Part shown: positions 26,693-35,247 of the stretch, piece by piece
Layout: every line of letters begins with the position of its first letter
Position numbering within the stretch: the first letter of the stretch is position 1
Origin: [Bacillus] enclensis
GTDB lineage: Bacteria; Bacillota; Bacilli; Bacillales; Bacillaceae_B
Assembly (NCBI RefSeq): GCF_001456935.1
Contig: NZ_KQ758483.1
Span: 62,001-126,000 of the forward strand
Direction of reading: 5' to 3'
DNA: 64,000 nucleotides
Position numbers and translations under genes: made by a program
Notes under the pieces: model-generated
Seen by the model: the letters and a program-made list of their open reading frames with translations, nothing else
Told to the model about the DNA's origin: nothing
Database searches by the model: none

Positions 26693-27562
26693 ATGATTTA
26701 TAGAATGATGGCACTTAATATCGACGGCTCTGTTGTTAATGAAAACGGAAAAATCGCCAAAGAAACAAAGGAAGCGGTTGAGTACGTCCAAAATAAAGGA
26801 GTGCAGGTCACTCTTGTCACAAGCAGAAACTTTGCTTCTGCCAGAAAGGTTGCAAAAGCCTTGAAGATAGACGGTCCAATCATCACCCACGGGGGGGCTT
26901 ATATAGCTGCTGAACGGGACCGGCCGCTGTATGTGAGGAAAATTTCTGAGGCACTCACTTATGAGATCACACAATTCCTCGAAGGCTTCCCCGGACAGGT
27001 TCAGCTTTCTCATGAAAAACAAAGCATTGTAGGCAAAGCGAATAATCAATCCAAACTGACATCCACTCTGTCCTGGGATAGGGATTCACGATTTTTATAC
27101 AGCAAGCAATACGTGAATGTGGTGAGCGACCACCTGCTTGAAAATCCTCTTGCTGTTCCGAAAATTTCTGTGCTGCTGGAACATAAAGAAGATGTTTGGG
27201 ATATTGCTGCTTCACTGAAAGGAATGTACGAGGAAGTGGACGCGATCCCTACTTCCGAACATACCCTTGATATTCTTCCTAAAGGGGTCTCGAAACTAAG
27301 GGGGCTGTTGTACCTGTCTGAAAGGCTCGGCATCAGAAAAGAGCAGATTGTCATGGTAGGTGCGGGTATAGATGATGTCGACGCCATCAGATGCTGCGGA
27401 CTCGGGGTCGCGATGGGAGAGGCGCCACCGGAGGTAAAAGCACATGCAGACTGGGTTACTAGAAGTCAGGACCTGAAAGGGCTCCCTTACTTCATCACAG
27501 AACTCTTCAGGAAGCAGCACCCGATTCCATTTCTTAAGAAAATGAACATCATCAGATCATGA
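26693..27562 (+). CDS. yhaX: HAD-superfamily Cof-type phosphatase (YhaX-like)
   Basis: The 289-residue protein matches Cof-type HAD hydrolases: motif II-like VTLVTSRNF, cap domain, and the C-terminal VMVGAGIDDVDAI then GLGVAMGEA. Motif I reads ALNIDGSVV, with asparagine where the nucleophilic aspartate is expected (usual DxDG). That would weaken or abolish phosphatase chemistry; I recall the same kind of change in B. subtilis YhaX but am not certain. GGGGGG precedes the ATG. It precedes hemZ as in B. subtilis. Confidence 0.8.
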   Translation: MIYRMMALNIDGSVVNENGKIAKETKEAVEYVQNKGVQVTLVTSRNFASARKVAKALKIDGPIITHGGAYIAAERDRPLYVRKISEALTYEITQFLEGFPGQVQLSHEKQSIVGKANNQSKLTSTLSWDRDSRFLYSKQYVNVVSDHLLENPLAVPKISVLLEHKEDVWDIAASLKGMYEEVDAIPTSEHTLDILPKGVSKLRGLLYLSERLGIRKEQIVMVGAGIDDVDAIRCCGLGVAMGEAPPEVKAHADWVTRSQDLKGLPYFITELFRKQHPIPFLKKMNIIRS

Positions 27563-27571
27563 ACCCCAACG

Positions 27572-27614
27572 GGCCGATTAGGCGGAATGCTGCCTTATCG
27601 GCCTGTTCGCTTTT
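27572..27614 (+). terminator. Terminator after yhaX
   Basis: GGCCGATTAGGC and GCCTTATCGGCC pair with one mismatch, followed by a moderately T-rich stretch. Confidence 0.65.
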
Positions 27615-27722
27615 ACAGTAGGAAATTTGATCATCAAACAGGCCGTTCCCGGGTTCATTGACCATTTTCATCCCTTTCTGTACACTAGAAAAAGCTAGTT
27701 TTATTGAAAGGTGATTATAAAG

Positions 27723-29219
27723 GTGAATATTTTAATAACAGGAGTGGCGGATGAACGTTTTGAACGGCCTCTGCGATTGATAGCCAATTTATTTTTTGAA
27801 GAGACAAGCATTTATTTTAATGAGTGCGATTCCGTTGATTTAAAAGTCCATATAGACATAAATACTGAAAATAGAATCGAGGCAAAAGCGGCTCTTGAGG
27901 ATCCGGAAAGCGGAAAGGAAATCCGTTCTGAGTATTCGAAGGAATGGAGACCCTTTGAAACGGAGAAAGAAGGGTTCAGGCAGGTGAAGACTGCCCTTTC
28001 CCATGTCTATTTGAATGTACTGCAGGACCTCACCGGAATCAGGCAAAAATGGGGTATCCTCACAGGTATCCGCCCAACCAAGCTTATCCATAAACAAAAC
28101 CAGATTGGCACGCCAAGGGAAGAAGTCCATGCAAAGCTGAAGGAAGAATATCTGATCACGGACGGAAAAATAGAGCTGATGCAGAACATCGTCGACCGCC
28201 AGCTCTCCGTCGTTCCGGATCTCTATGATGTCCAGAATGAAGTGAGCATTTATATCGGGATACCATTCTGCCCGACAAAATGTGCGTATTGTACATTTCC
28301 GGCCTATGCGATCCTCGGAAAACAGGGCCGCGTCGACTCGTTCCTTGCCGGTTTGCATTATGAAATTCAGGAAATGGGACGATGGCTGAAAGAAAAAGGG
28401 ATTAAAATCACCACTATTTATTACGGCGGCGGGACACCTACGTCGATTACTGCAGAAGAGATGGATGCCTTATACGAAGAAATGTACCGATCCTTCCCCG
28501 ATGTGGACAAGGTAAGGGAAGTGACGGTGGAAGCGGGCCGTCCGGATACGATTTCAGTGGAGAAACTGGAAGTGTTGAATAAGTGGAATATCGACCGGAT
28601 ATCCATCAACCCGCAGTCTTATACACAGGAAACCCTAAAGGCGATCGGGCGTCATCATACAGTGGAAGAAACAATCGACAAGTTCCACCTTGCCCGTCAA
28701 ATGGGAATGAACAATATCAATATGGACTTGATCATCGGACTTCCAAATGAAGAGGTACCCGAACTTCAACATTCATTGGATGAAACGGAAAAGCTCATGC
28801 CTGAATCGTTGACGGTCCACACCTTGTCATTCAAACGTGCATCGGAAATGACCCAAAATAAAGAAAAGTATAAGGTAGCCGACAGGCTTGAGATTGAACG
28901 GATGATGAATCTTGCTGAGGAGTGGACGAGCGCGCACGGATACGAACCATACTATCTCTACCGCCAGAAAAATATCCTTGGGAACCTCGAGAACGTCGGG
29001 TATGCACTTCCCGGACAGGACAGCATCTATAACATCATGATCATGGAAGAGGTTCAGACCATAATCGGAATCGGCTGCGGCGCAGCAAGCAAATTCATCG
29101 ATCCGAAGACAGGGAAAATCACCCACTTTGCAAATCCAAAAGAACCAAACGCATATAACCTTGCATTCAAAGAATACACCGAGAAGAAAATCAAGATATT
29201 GGATGAACTCTTCTCCTAA
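27723..29219 (+). CDS. hemZ: HemZ, oxygen-independent coproporphyrinogen dehydrogenase-like radical SAM protein
   Basis: The 498-residue protein carries the radical-SAM cluster motif CPTKCAYC (about residues 184-191) and the HemN-type sequences YYGGGTPTS and SINPQSYTQETLKAIGRHHT. The GTG at 27723 is preferred, 8 bases after GAAAGGTGA; GTG 27711 lies inside that site. In B. subtilis HemZ is implicated in anaerobic heme synthesis, though its exact activity is debated. Confidence 0.9.
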   Translation: MNILITGVADERFERPLRLIANLFFEETSIYFNECDSVDLKVHIDINTENRIEAKAALEDPESGKEIRSEYSKEWRPFETEKEGFRQVKTALSHVYLNVLQDLTGIRQKWGILTGIRPTKLIHKQNQIGTPREEVHAKLKEEYLITDGKIELMQNIVDRQLSVVPDLYDVQNEVSIYIGIPFCPTKCAYCTFPAYAILGKQGRVDSFLAGLHYEIQEMGRWLKEKGIKITTIYYGGGTPTSITAEEMDALYEEMYRSFPDVDKVREVTVEAGRPDTISVEKLEVLNKWNIDRISINPQSYTQETLKAIGRHHTVEETIDKFHLARQMGMNNINMDLIIGLPNEEVPELQHSLDETEKLMPESLTVHTLSFKRASEMTQNKEKYKVADRLEIERMMNLAEEWTSAHGYEPYYLYRQKNILGNLENVGYALPGQDSIYNIMIMEEVQTIIGIGCGAASKFIDPKTGKITHFANPKEPNAYNLAFKEYTEKKIKILDELFS

Positions 29220-29255
29220 CAAAAAGGCTGGGACAAAAGTGTCTCAGGCCAATTT

Positions 29256-29303
29256 AAACCCGGACTGAATTGCCTGCCAGAAGTCAATTCAGTCCGGGTT
29301 TTT
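29256..29303 (+). terminator. Terminator after hemZ with AGGCTGGGACAAAA lead-in
   Basis: AAACCCGGACTGAATTG and CAATTCAGTCCGGGTTT pair perfectly and are followed by T. The motif AGGCTGGGACAAAAGTGTC (29225) precedes it. Confidence 0.9.
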
Positions 29304-29337
29304 AGTTTGGATGTGCTTTTTAGGTGTTGGGGCTTTC

Positions 29338-29481
29338 CAGCGGTTGATTGGAGTGCACGACGAAGACTCCTATCAGAAAAGCCCTGCAGCTGGACAAACT
29401 TTGCCGAGAGAATGCCTGGAGGCTCACGGGCTAACGGGCTGCCCGCGAAAAGCAAAGTTTGCACGCAAATCAAAAGCGTGG
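29338..29481 (+). repeat. Dispersed repeat, copy E (hairpin deleted)
   Basis: The left end CAGCGGTTGATTGGAGTG is followed by AGAAAAGCCCTGCAGCTGGA, where the core hairpin should be, and the right end finishes GCACGCAAATCAAAAGCG. The deletion removes exactly the AGAGG...CCTCT hairpin. Confidence 0.8.
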
Positions 29482-29598
29482 ATTAATCATGATTCTGGGT
29501 AGTGTGAATTTACTTAAAGGAGAATGCAGCCGTTGAGGAGAATAGTACTAATAGATAGAAAATGAAAGCGCTTCACTAATTGAGGGGAGAGATCGAAT

Positions 29599-31212
29599 AT
29601 GATGCAAACACCTCTGCTTTTGACACAAATGATAGAACGAGCTGAAAAATACTTTCCAAAGAAAGAAATCGTGTCCCGCACAGAATCAGGGATCCAGCGA
29701 TTCACCTACAAACAATGGGGCGAACGGACAAGGCGCCTAGCAAGTGCACTGCATAAATTAGGAGTGAGAGAAGGAGACAAGGTAGGTACACTCGCCTGGA
29801 ATCATCACCGCCATCTAGAAGCCTATTTTGCGATTCCATGCAGTGGAGCGGTACTGCATACCATCAACATACGCCTCTCCCCGCAGCACATAAGCTATAT
29901 CATAAATCATGCCGGGGACAAAGTACTGCTTATCGATTCTGATATCCTGCCGCTCATCGACAAGATCAAAGACAGCATCCAGGGTGTCGAAGCCTTCATC
30001 GTCATGACGGATGGAGAAGTCCCGAAAACCTCACTCGAAAACGTCTATCATTATGAAGAATTATTGAGCGAAGGAGATCCGTCATTTTCATTCCGGACGG
30101 ATCTTGATGAGAATGCTCCTGCAGGGATGTGTTACACGTCTGCGACGACCGGAAATCCTAAAGGCGTCATTTATTCCCACCGTGGAATCGTGCTTCACGC
30201 AATGGCACTCGGTCTTGCTGATACCACGGGAGTATGTGAAAAGGATACGGCTCTTCCGGTTGTACCGATGTTCCACGTGAACGCATGGGGCCTTCCTTTT
30301 GCATCGGTATGGTTTGGTACGAAGCAGGTCCTTCCAGGTCCCTATTTTACACCGGGCATCCTTGCAAAGCTGATGCAGGATGAGAAGGTGACCATCACGG
30401 CAGGAGTCCCTACGATCTGGCTCGGGCTCCTCAATGAGATTGAACAGAATGAATACGACTTATCCAGTCTGCGTTCGATTTTATGCGGGGGATCTGCAGC
30501 ACCGAGAGGGATGATCAAAGCCTTTGAAGAAAGATTCGGAATCCCTTTCATGCACGCATACGGTATGACAGAGACGAGCCCGCTGGCCGTCATCGCTGCT
30601 TCGAAAAGCTATCACGCTGATTTGCCTGCTGATGAAAAGCTGGACTTGAAAGCGAAGCAGGGGATCCTAGTTCCCGGGCTTGAAATGAAAATCATCGGAA
30701 AAGACGGTGAAGTAGCCTGGGACGGAAAGGAAATGGGAGAGCTTGCCCTGAGAGGTCCATGGATCGCTTCCGAATATTATCAGGACGAACGGAGCCAGGA
30801 TGCATTCCGCGACGGATGGCTCTATACCGGTGACGTAGTGACCATCGATGAAGAGGGTTATATAAAGATTGTTGACCGTACAAAAGATTTAATTAAATCC
30901 GGTGGTGAATGGATTTCTTCAGTCGACTTGGAAAATGCACTCATGGCGCATGAAGATATCTTCGAAGCAGCCGTGGTTGCAGTCCCTCATGAGCAATGGC
31001 AGGAGCGCCCGGTCGCATGTGTCGTCTTAAAGGAATCTTCGCGTGGGAAAGTGACAAAAGAGGATATACTCGACTTCCTCAAACCCCAGTTCGCAAAATG
31101 GTGGATCCCAGACGATGTCCTGTTCATGAGTGAAATCCCGAAAACATCCGTCGGTAAATTCCTGAAACGGACACTCAGGGATCAAGTGCAGGATAAAATC
31201 AAACAGGTGTGA
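29599..31212 (+). CDS. Long/medium-chain fatty acid-CoA ligase
   Basis: The 537-residue adenylate-forming enzyme has the AMP-binding loop YTSATTGNPKGV (alanine in place of the usual first glycine), the core HAYGMTETSP, and the C-terminal motifs DGWLYTGDVVTIDEEGYI and GEWISSVDLENAL. SVGKFLKR holds the catalytic lysine. It activates a carboxylate to its CoA ester; chain length is not evident. It lies between hemZ and the yhaR-like hydratase; the two fatty-acid genes may act together. Confidence 0.88.
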   Translation: MMQTPLLLTQMIERAEKYFPKKEIVSRTESGIQRFTYKQWGERTRRLASALHKLGVREGDKVGTLAWNHHRHLEAYFAIPCSGAVLHTINIRLSPQHISYIINHAGDKVLLIDSDILPLIDKIKDSIQGVEAFIVMTDGEVPKTSLENVYHYEELLSEGDPSFSFRTDLDENAPAGMCYTSATTGNPKGVIYSHRGIVLHAMALGLADTTGVCEKDTALPVVPMFHVNAWGLPFASVWFGTKQVLPGPYFTPGILAKLMQDEKVTITAGVPTIWLGLLNEIEQNEYDLSSLRSILCGGSAAPRGMIKAFEERFGIPFMHAYGMTETSPLAVIAASKSYHADLPADEKLDLKAKQGILVPGLEMKIIGKDGEVAWDGKEMGELALRGPWIASEYYQDERSQDAFRDGWLYTGDVVTIDEEGYIKIVDRTKDLIKSGGEWISSVDLENALMAHEDIFEAAVVAVPHEQWQERPVACVVLKESSRGKVTKEDILDFLKPQFAKWWIPDDVLFMSEIPKTSVGKFLKRTLRDQVQDKIKQV

Positions 31213-31219
31213 ATTTAGT

Positions 31220-31253
31220 GAGGTCAGCCGCTCGATAGGTTGACCTCTTTTTT
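31220..31253 (+). terminator. Terminator after the acyl-CoA ligase gene
   Basis: GAGGTCA and TGACCTC form a stem followed by seven T. Confidence 0.8.
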
Positions 31254-31396
31254 AATTGCCAAATCAATTGAAGAAAATATATAGGTAAATCAACAACGGC
31301 GGCAAGAAGTTTACTTATCGAATAGTAAAACTATTCAAAAAATGATTCACTATTCATTTTTTATGAGGTATCCTAGAATGAAGGGGAGGGATTACA

Positions 31397-32191
31397 TTGA
31401 CAGTGTCAAACCATTATGAAACGGTCAAGCTACATAAAGAAGGAAGGGTGGCAAGGCTCCAGCTGAACCGCCCGAAATCTCTGAATGCTCTTGATGCAGG
31501 ACTTATGAAAGATCTTCTTGGTGCATTAAAGGAAGTCAAAGCAGATCCTGAAGTTTCCATCCTGGTCCTGACAGGGGAAGGAAAGGGATTCTCTTCGGGA
31601 GGGGATATCAAATCGATGCTCATGCTGAGCGGGGAAGAACAATTCTCAGGAATCATGGATACAATCAGTGAACTGGTCATGACTCTGTATTCGATGCCGA
31701 AAGTGGTGGTAACCGGCATTCACGGGGCTGCTGCTGGTCTTGGATTCAGTTTGGCCCTTGCATCCGATTATATTTTATGTGAAGAAGATAGCAAGCTTGC
31801 GATGAACTTCATCGGAATCGGCTTGATCCCTGATGGGGGCAGCCACTTCCTTTTACAAGAAAGACTGGGAACCCATAAAGCAAAAAGGCTGATTTGGAAT
31901 GGAAAAGTGTTCGAGGGGCAGGAAGCTTTGATGAAAGGGCTCGTCGATGAGGCACTCCCATCCGGAAAGCTGGAGGATGGCATAGAACGCTATATCAAAC
32001 AATGCCTGGCCGCACCGACAAGAGCGATGCTCAAGACAAAGGAAGTGTACGTGTCACTGAATAAAGAAAGATTGCAGCACGCACTTGATCTGGAAAAAGA
32101 AGGACAATGGCTCATGCGCCAGACAGATGATCACCAAGAAGGCATCCGGGCATTCGTCGAAAAAAGAAGACCTGAATTTAAAGGAAACTAA
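31397..32191 (+). CDS. yhaR: Enoyl-CoA hydratase/isomerase family protein (YhaR-like)
   Basis: The 264-residue protein has the crotonase fold motifs: GEGKGFSSGGDIKSM (first oxyanion-hole segment) and GIHGAAAGLGFSLALASDY (second), plus FIGIGLIPDGGSHF. One expected hydratase glutamate region is replaced by IPDGG, so hydratase versus isomerase activity is open. TTG 31397 follows GGGAGG. Position before yhaQ matches yhaR. Confidence 0.85.
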   Translation: MTVSNHYETVKLHKEGRVARLQLNRPKSLNALDAGLMKDLLGALKEVKADPEVSILVLTGEGKGFSSGGDIKSMLMLSGEEQFSGIMDTISELVMTLYSMPKVVVTGIHGAAAGLGFSLALASDYILCEEDSKLAMNFIGIGLIPDGGSHFLLQERLGTHKAKRLIWNGKVFEGQEALMKGLVDEALPSGKLEDGIERYIKQCLAAPTRAMLKTKEVYVSLNKERLQHALDLEKEGQWLMRQTDDHQEGIRAFVEKRRPEFKGN

Positions 32192-32213
32192 ACTCATAGA
32201 TTACCGTACTATT

Positions 32214-32257
32214 AAAAGGTTCATTACAGCTGCCATCGGCTGTAATGAACCTTTTCT
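32214..32257 (+). terminator. Terminator after the yhaR-like gene
   Basis: AAAGGTTCATTACAGC pairs perfectly with GCTGTAATGAACCTTT, followed by a T-rich tail. Confidence 0.9.
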
Positions 32258-32376
32258 TATTTTGACAGTTACAAATCAGAGCTTTGTGGTAAGGGAATAA
32301 CTTAAGGTGGAACCTAAATTACTGGAGTTAAGAAAAGTTGTCCAGACAAACTATATTCTCTTTGCATAAACTATTA

Positions 32377-32397
32377 ATCCCCCCTATAGAGGGGGAT
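32377..32397 (+). promoter_or_regulatory. Hairpin covering the ribosome site of the small gene at 32401
   Basis: ATCCCCC (32377-32383) pairs with GGGGGAT (32391-32397). The right arm is the Shine-Dalgarno sequence of the following ORF, so the site would be hidden unless the stem opens. Confidence 0.5.
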
Positions 32398-32400
32398 GTT

Positions 32401-32565
32401 ATGATGACGATTATTATAAATCAATTGAACGGAAATTGGGCAGTTCCCGGAACCACATACCGGGAGAGTATATTGAGTGTTTACAGCAGAAATCTAGATC
32501 ATGCACTTGAAAAAATGGAAATTAAAAGGAGAAACATTCAAGAGATGCAAGATCTATTGAAATAA
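32401..32565 (+). CDS. Small protein of unknown function
   Basis: The 54-residue product starts MMTIIINQLNGNWAVPGTTY and ends in a charged amphipathic helix. GAGGGGGA lies 4 bases upstream of the first ATG. No family is recognised. A terminator shared with the convergent yhzD-like gene follows. Confidence 0.55.
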   Translation: MMTIIINQLNGNWAVPGTTYRESILSVYSRNLDHALEKMEIKRRNIQEMQDLLK

Positions 32566-32571
32566 AAAAAA

Positions 32572-32617
32572 ACCGGACCCCTGAACAACTAGTTTCAGGG
32601 ATACCGGCCATTTTTTT
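32572..32617. terminator. Bidirectional terminator
   Basis: ACCGGACCCCTGAA and TTTCAGGGATACCGG form a bulged stem with an A run on the left and a T run on the right. Confidence 0.8.
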
Positions 32618-32801
32618 AGGCATGGAATAATACGAGCTTGCCAAGCGGGGAAGTGCATCGGTGAGTGTGGTCAAGGTATCCCTTTTCCTCCAATAATGAT
32701 TCCCCTGTTTTCTTTGCCTCGTTGTCAGTCGATGCTTCAAATGTTTCATCAAGAATCTTTTTACCGTCTTTTTCAAAGACCGTGAGCTTATACGTTTTCA
32801 T
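32616..32801 (-). CDS. yhzD: YhzD-like small protein
   Basis: The 61-residue protein MKTYKLTVFEKDGKKILDET... has the beta-strand-rich start and the ending PLGKLVLFHA. Length and position beside the yhaQ genes match B. subtilis YhzD as I recall. Function is unknown. Its 3' end overlaps the terminator tail. Confidence 0.7.
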   Translation of the reverse strand: MKTYKLTVFEKDGKKILDETFEASTDNEAKKTGESLLEEKGYLDHTHRCTSPLGKLVLFHA

Positions 32802-32968
32802 GATTTATACCCCTTTGTCTAGAAATCTTTCACTCTTATTATTTTTCCATACTATTGAAAAAATTAAAAGTATTTAGTGATAATAATTAAAAGCCTGAAA
32901 AATGAAACCTTTTTCTGACAGAATCGTAAAGTAATGAGAAAAGGAAAAGATGAGAGGGGAAACTTCAA

Positions 32969-33868
32969 ATGGGTTTATCTATTGGGCATGTCACCAAGAA
33001 GTTTGGCAGCTTTACGGCAGTGGACAACTTATCCCTTACCATTGATACTGGAGAAATGTTCGGATTCCTGGGTGCGAATGGTGCCGGCAAGACGACCACG
33101 TTCAGGATGACACTTGGTCTCTTGGATCCGACTGCAGGGGAAATAACATGGGATGGAAGAAAGATTGATTATTCTACAAGCGGGGAAATTGGATATCTTC
33201 CTGAAGAAAGAGGTCTTTATCCCAAGATGAAAGTGAAGGATCAAATCGTGTATCTGGCGAGGCTCCGGGGGATGGACAAAAAGGAAATTGTAAAAGAATT
33301 AACTTACTGGCTGGAGCGATTCAATATACCGCAATATGCAGATAAAAAAGTAGAAGAGCTTTCGAAAGGGAACCAGCAAAAAATTCAATTCATCTCTTCA
33401 GTCATACATAAGCCTAAGCTGTTGATCCTTGACGAACCGTTCAGCGGACTTGATCCAGTAAATGTTGAATTGCTGAAAGAGGCAGTCAGGGATATGAAAA
33501 GGGAAGGGACTACCATTGTGTTCTCAAGCCACCGTATGGAACATGTCGAAGAATTGTGTGAGAGCTTATGCATCATGCACCATGGACGTCCTGTCGTACA
33601 CGGGGGTTTGAAGGACATCAAGCGTTCCTTCGGTAAAAAGAATGTGGCTATTAATTCTGATGTAGATTTAGCTGAGCTGCAAAGTTTCAATGGTGTGACC
33701 AAATTCAGGGAAACGACAGAAGGGATCCTGCTGCAGGTAGAATCGGAGAAAACTGCGGAAGAAATCTTCCATCTTGCAGCCCGAAAAGGATTCCTGCGCA
33801 AATTTGAACTGGAAGACCCGTCATTAAATGATATCTTCATAGAAAAGGTGGGGACTTCTTATGAATAA
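32969..33868 (+). CDS. yhaQ: YhaQ, ABC exporter ATPase
   Basis: The 299-residue ATPase has Walker A GANGAGKTT, signature LSKGNQQK, Walker B LLILDEP and switch region VFSSHRMEH. A C-terminal extension of about 80 residues is like that of NatA-type ATPases. It overlaps yhaP by 8 bp and pairs with it. The family includes sodium and bacteriocin exporters; the substrate here is unknown. Confidence 0.88.
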   Translation: MGLSIGHVTKKFGSFTAVDNLSLTIDTGEMFGFLGANGAGKTTTFRMTLGLLDPTAGEITWDGRKIDYSTSGEIGYLPEERGLYPKMKVKDQIVYLARLRGMDKKEIVKELTYWLERFNIPQYADKKVEELSKGNQQKIQFISSVIHKPKLLILDEPFSGLDPVNVELLKEAVRDMKREGTTIVFSSHRMEHVEELCESLCIMHHGRPVVHGGLKDIKRSFGKKNVAINSDVDLAELQSFNGVTKFRETTEGILLQVESEKTAEEIFHLAARKGFLRKFELEDPSLNDIFIEKVGTSYE

Positions 33869-35111
33869 ATTTTTTATCATGCTTGCGCATTCCTACTTTT
33901 CCAAGCTTAAAGCGAAATCGTTCATCATCTCAACCATCATCATTGCAGGCGCACTCGTATTGTTGACGAATTTCGATCAAATCCTGTCGAGTTTCGGCGG
34001 GGATGATGAAGAGAAAATTGTGGTACAGGATGAAACGGGATATCTTTATTCCATGCTGAAGGCACAGGTAACCGTTCTAAATAAAGACATTAAGTTATCT
34101 CCTTCTGATGATACAAATGAAGAAATAGAAAAGAAAATAGAAGAGGAAGACATCAAGGGCCAGCTTATATTGACAGAGGGGAAAGACGGTCTGCCGAGCG
34201 CACTTTACAAATCAGCCTCCTTATCTGATTCCACGGTGACGTCTGATCTGCAGCTGGCACTTCAAAACATAAAATCTTCCCTTGCTGCAAATAAGCTTGA
34301 GCTTTCAAGTGAGGAATTGGCTGGATTGAGCGGACCTGTCACATTCGAAAAGGAAGCTCTGTCTGAAGGGGCTAAATCTGAAGAAGAATTAAGTCAGGCA
34401 AGAGGGATTGTATATGTACTATTATTCTTCATCTACTTTTCCGTTATAGCTTATGCCAATATGACGGCAATGGAAGTGGCAACTGAGAAAAGTTCACGCG
34501 TGATGGAGATCCTGATCTCCAGTGTATCCCCTGTAAAGCAAATGTTTGCAAAGATCATCGGGATCGGGCTTGTCGGATTGACTCAGCTGGCAGTCATCCT
34601 TGCAGTGGGTTATGTTACGCTGCTTAACAGGAAAGATGATTTTGCAGGGGGATTCTTTGAGTCATTCGGATTTGAATCCCTGTCAGTAAGTGTGATCTTG
34701 TTTGCAGTCGTTTACTTTTTACTTGGTTATTTCCTTTATGCTACGCTTGCGGCTCTCCTGGGTTCGCTAGTCAGCAGGATCGAAGATGTTCAGCAGATGA
34801 TCATGCCGATGACGTTTCTCATCATGATCGGTTTCTTTATCTCCATGTTCGGTCTTGGCAATCCTGAATCAAGTTTCATCACTGTTACATCCTATATTCC
34901 ATTCTTTACCCCGATGGTCATGTTCCTGCGGGCCGGAATGCTGGATTTACCTGTTTATGAACCAATCATTGGCATCCTGGTCCTGGTAGCAACGATTATT
35001 TTGCTGGGAGTCTTTGGCGCACGTGTATATCGCGGTGGTGTGCTGCTTTACGGGAAATCAAATTCGTATAAGGACATCAAGAAAGCGATTGATCTTACAA
35101 ATAATAAATAA
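33861..35111 (+). CDS. yhaP: YhaP, ABC exporter permease
   Basis: The 416-residue protein has an N-terminal membrane helix, a large hydrophilic extracytoplasmic domain (about residues 45-180) and a C-terminal cluster of about six helices, including TAMEVATEKSSRVMEILISS. This is the ABC-2/NatB layout. It is translated from within the end of yhaQ. Confidence 0.88.
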   Translation: MNKFFIMLAHSYFSKLKAKSFIISTIIIAGALVLLTNFDQILSSFGGDDEEKIVVQDETGYLYSMLKAQVTVLNKDIKLSPSDDTNEEIEKKIEEEDIKGQLILTEGKDGLPSALYKSASLSDSTVTSDLQLALQNIKSSLAANKLELSSEELAGLSGPVTFEKEALSEGAKSEEELSQARGIVYVLLFFIYFSVIAYANMTAMEVATEKSSRVMEILISSVSPVKQMFAKIIGIGLVGLTQLAVILAVGYVTLLNRKDDFAGGFFESFGFESLSVSVILFAVVYFLLGYFLYATLAALLGSLVSRIEDVQQMIMPMTFLIMIGFFISMFGLGNPESSFITVTSYIPFFTPMVMFLRAGMLDLPVYEPIIGILVLVATIILLGVFGARVYRGGVLLYGKSNSYKDIKKAIDLTNNK

Positions 35112-35247
35112 TTTGTGGACTGTCTCCTGAAGAGGGGGCAGTTTTTATATTTTTTCTTATACTTTTTCTGATACAGGCTGAAATAACGGCTGCTTTTAGG
35201 ATATAATGAAAATACAGAACGTACATTCGTAAGTGAGGAGGGGCCGA

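Noticed and set aside
26425..29243. Treating AGGCTGGGACAAA as a gene-regulatory box
   Set aside because: Seen only twice here, each time directly before a terminator; more likely part of the 3'-end cassette.
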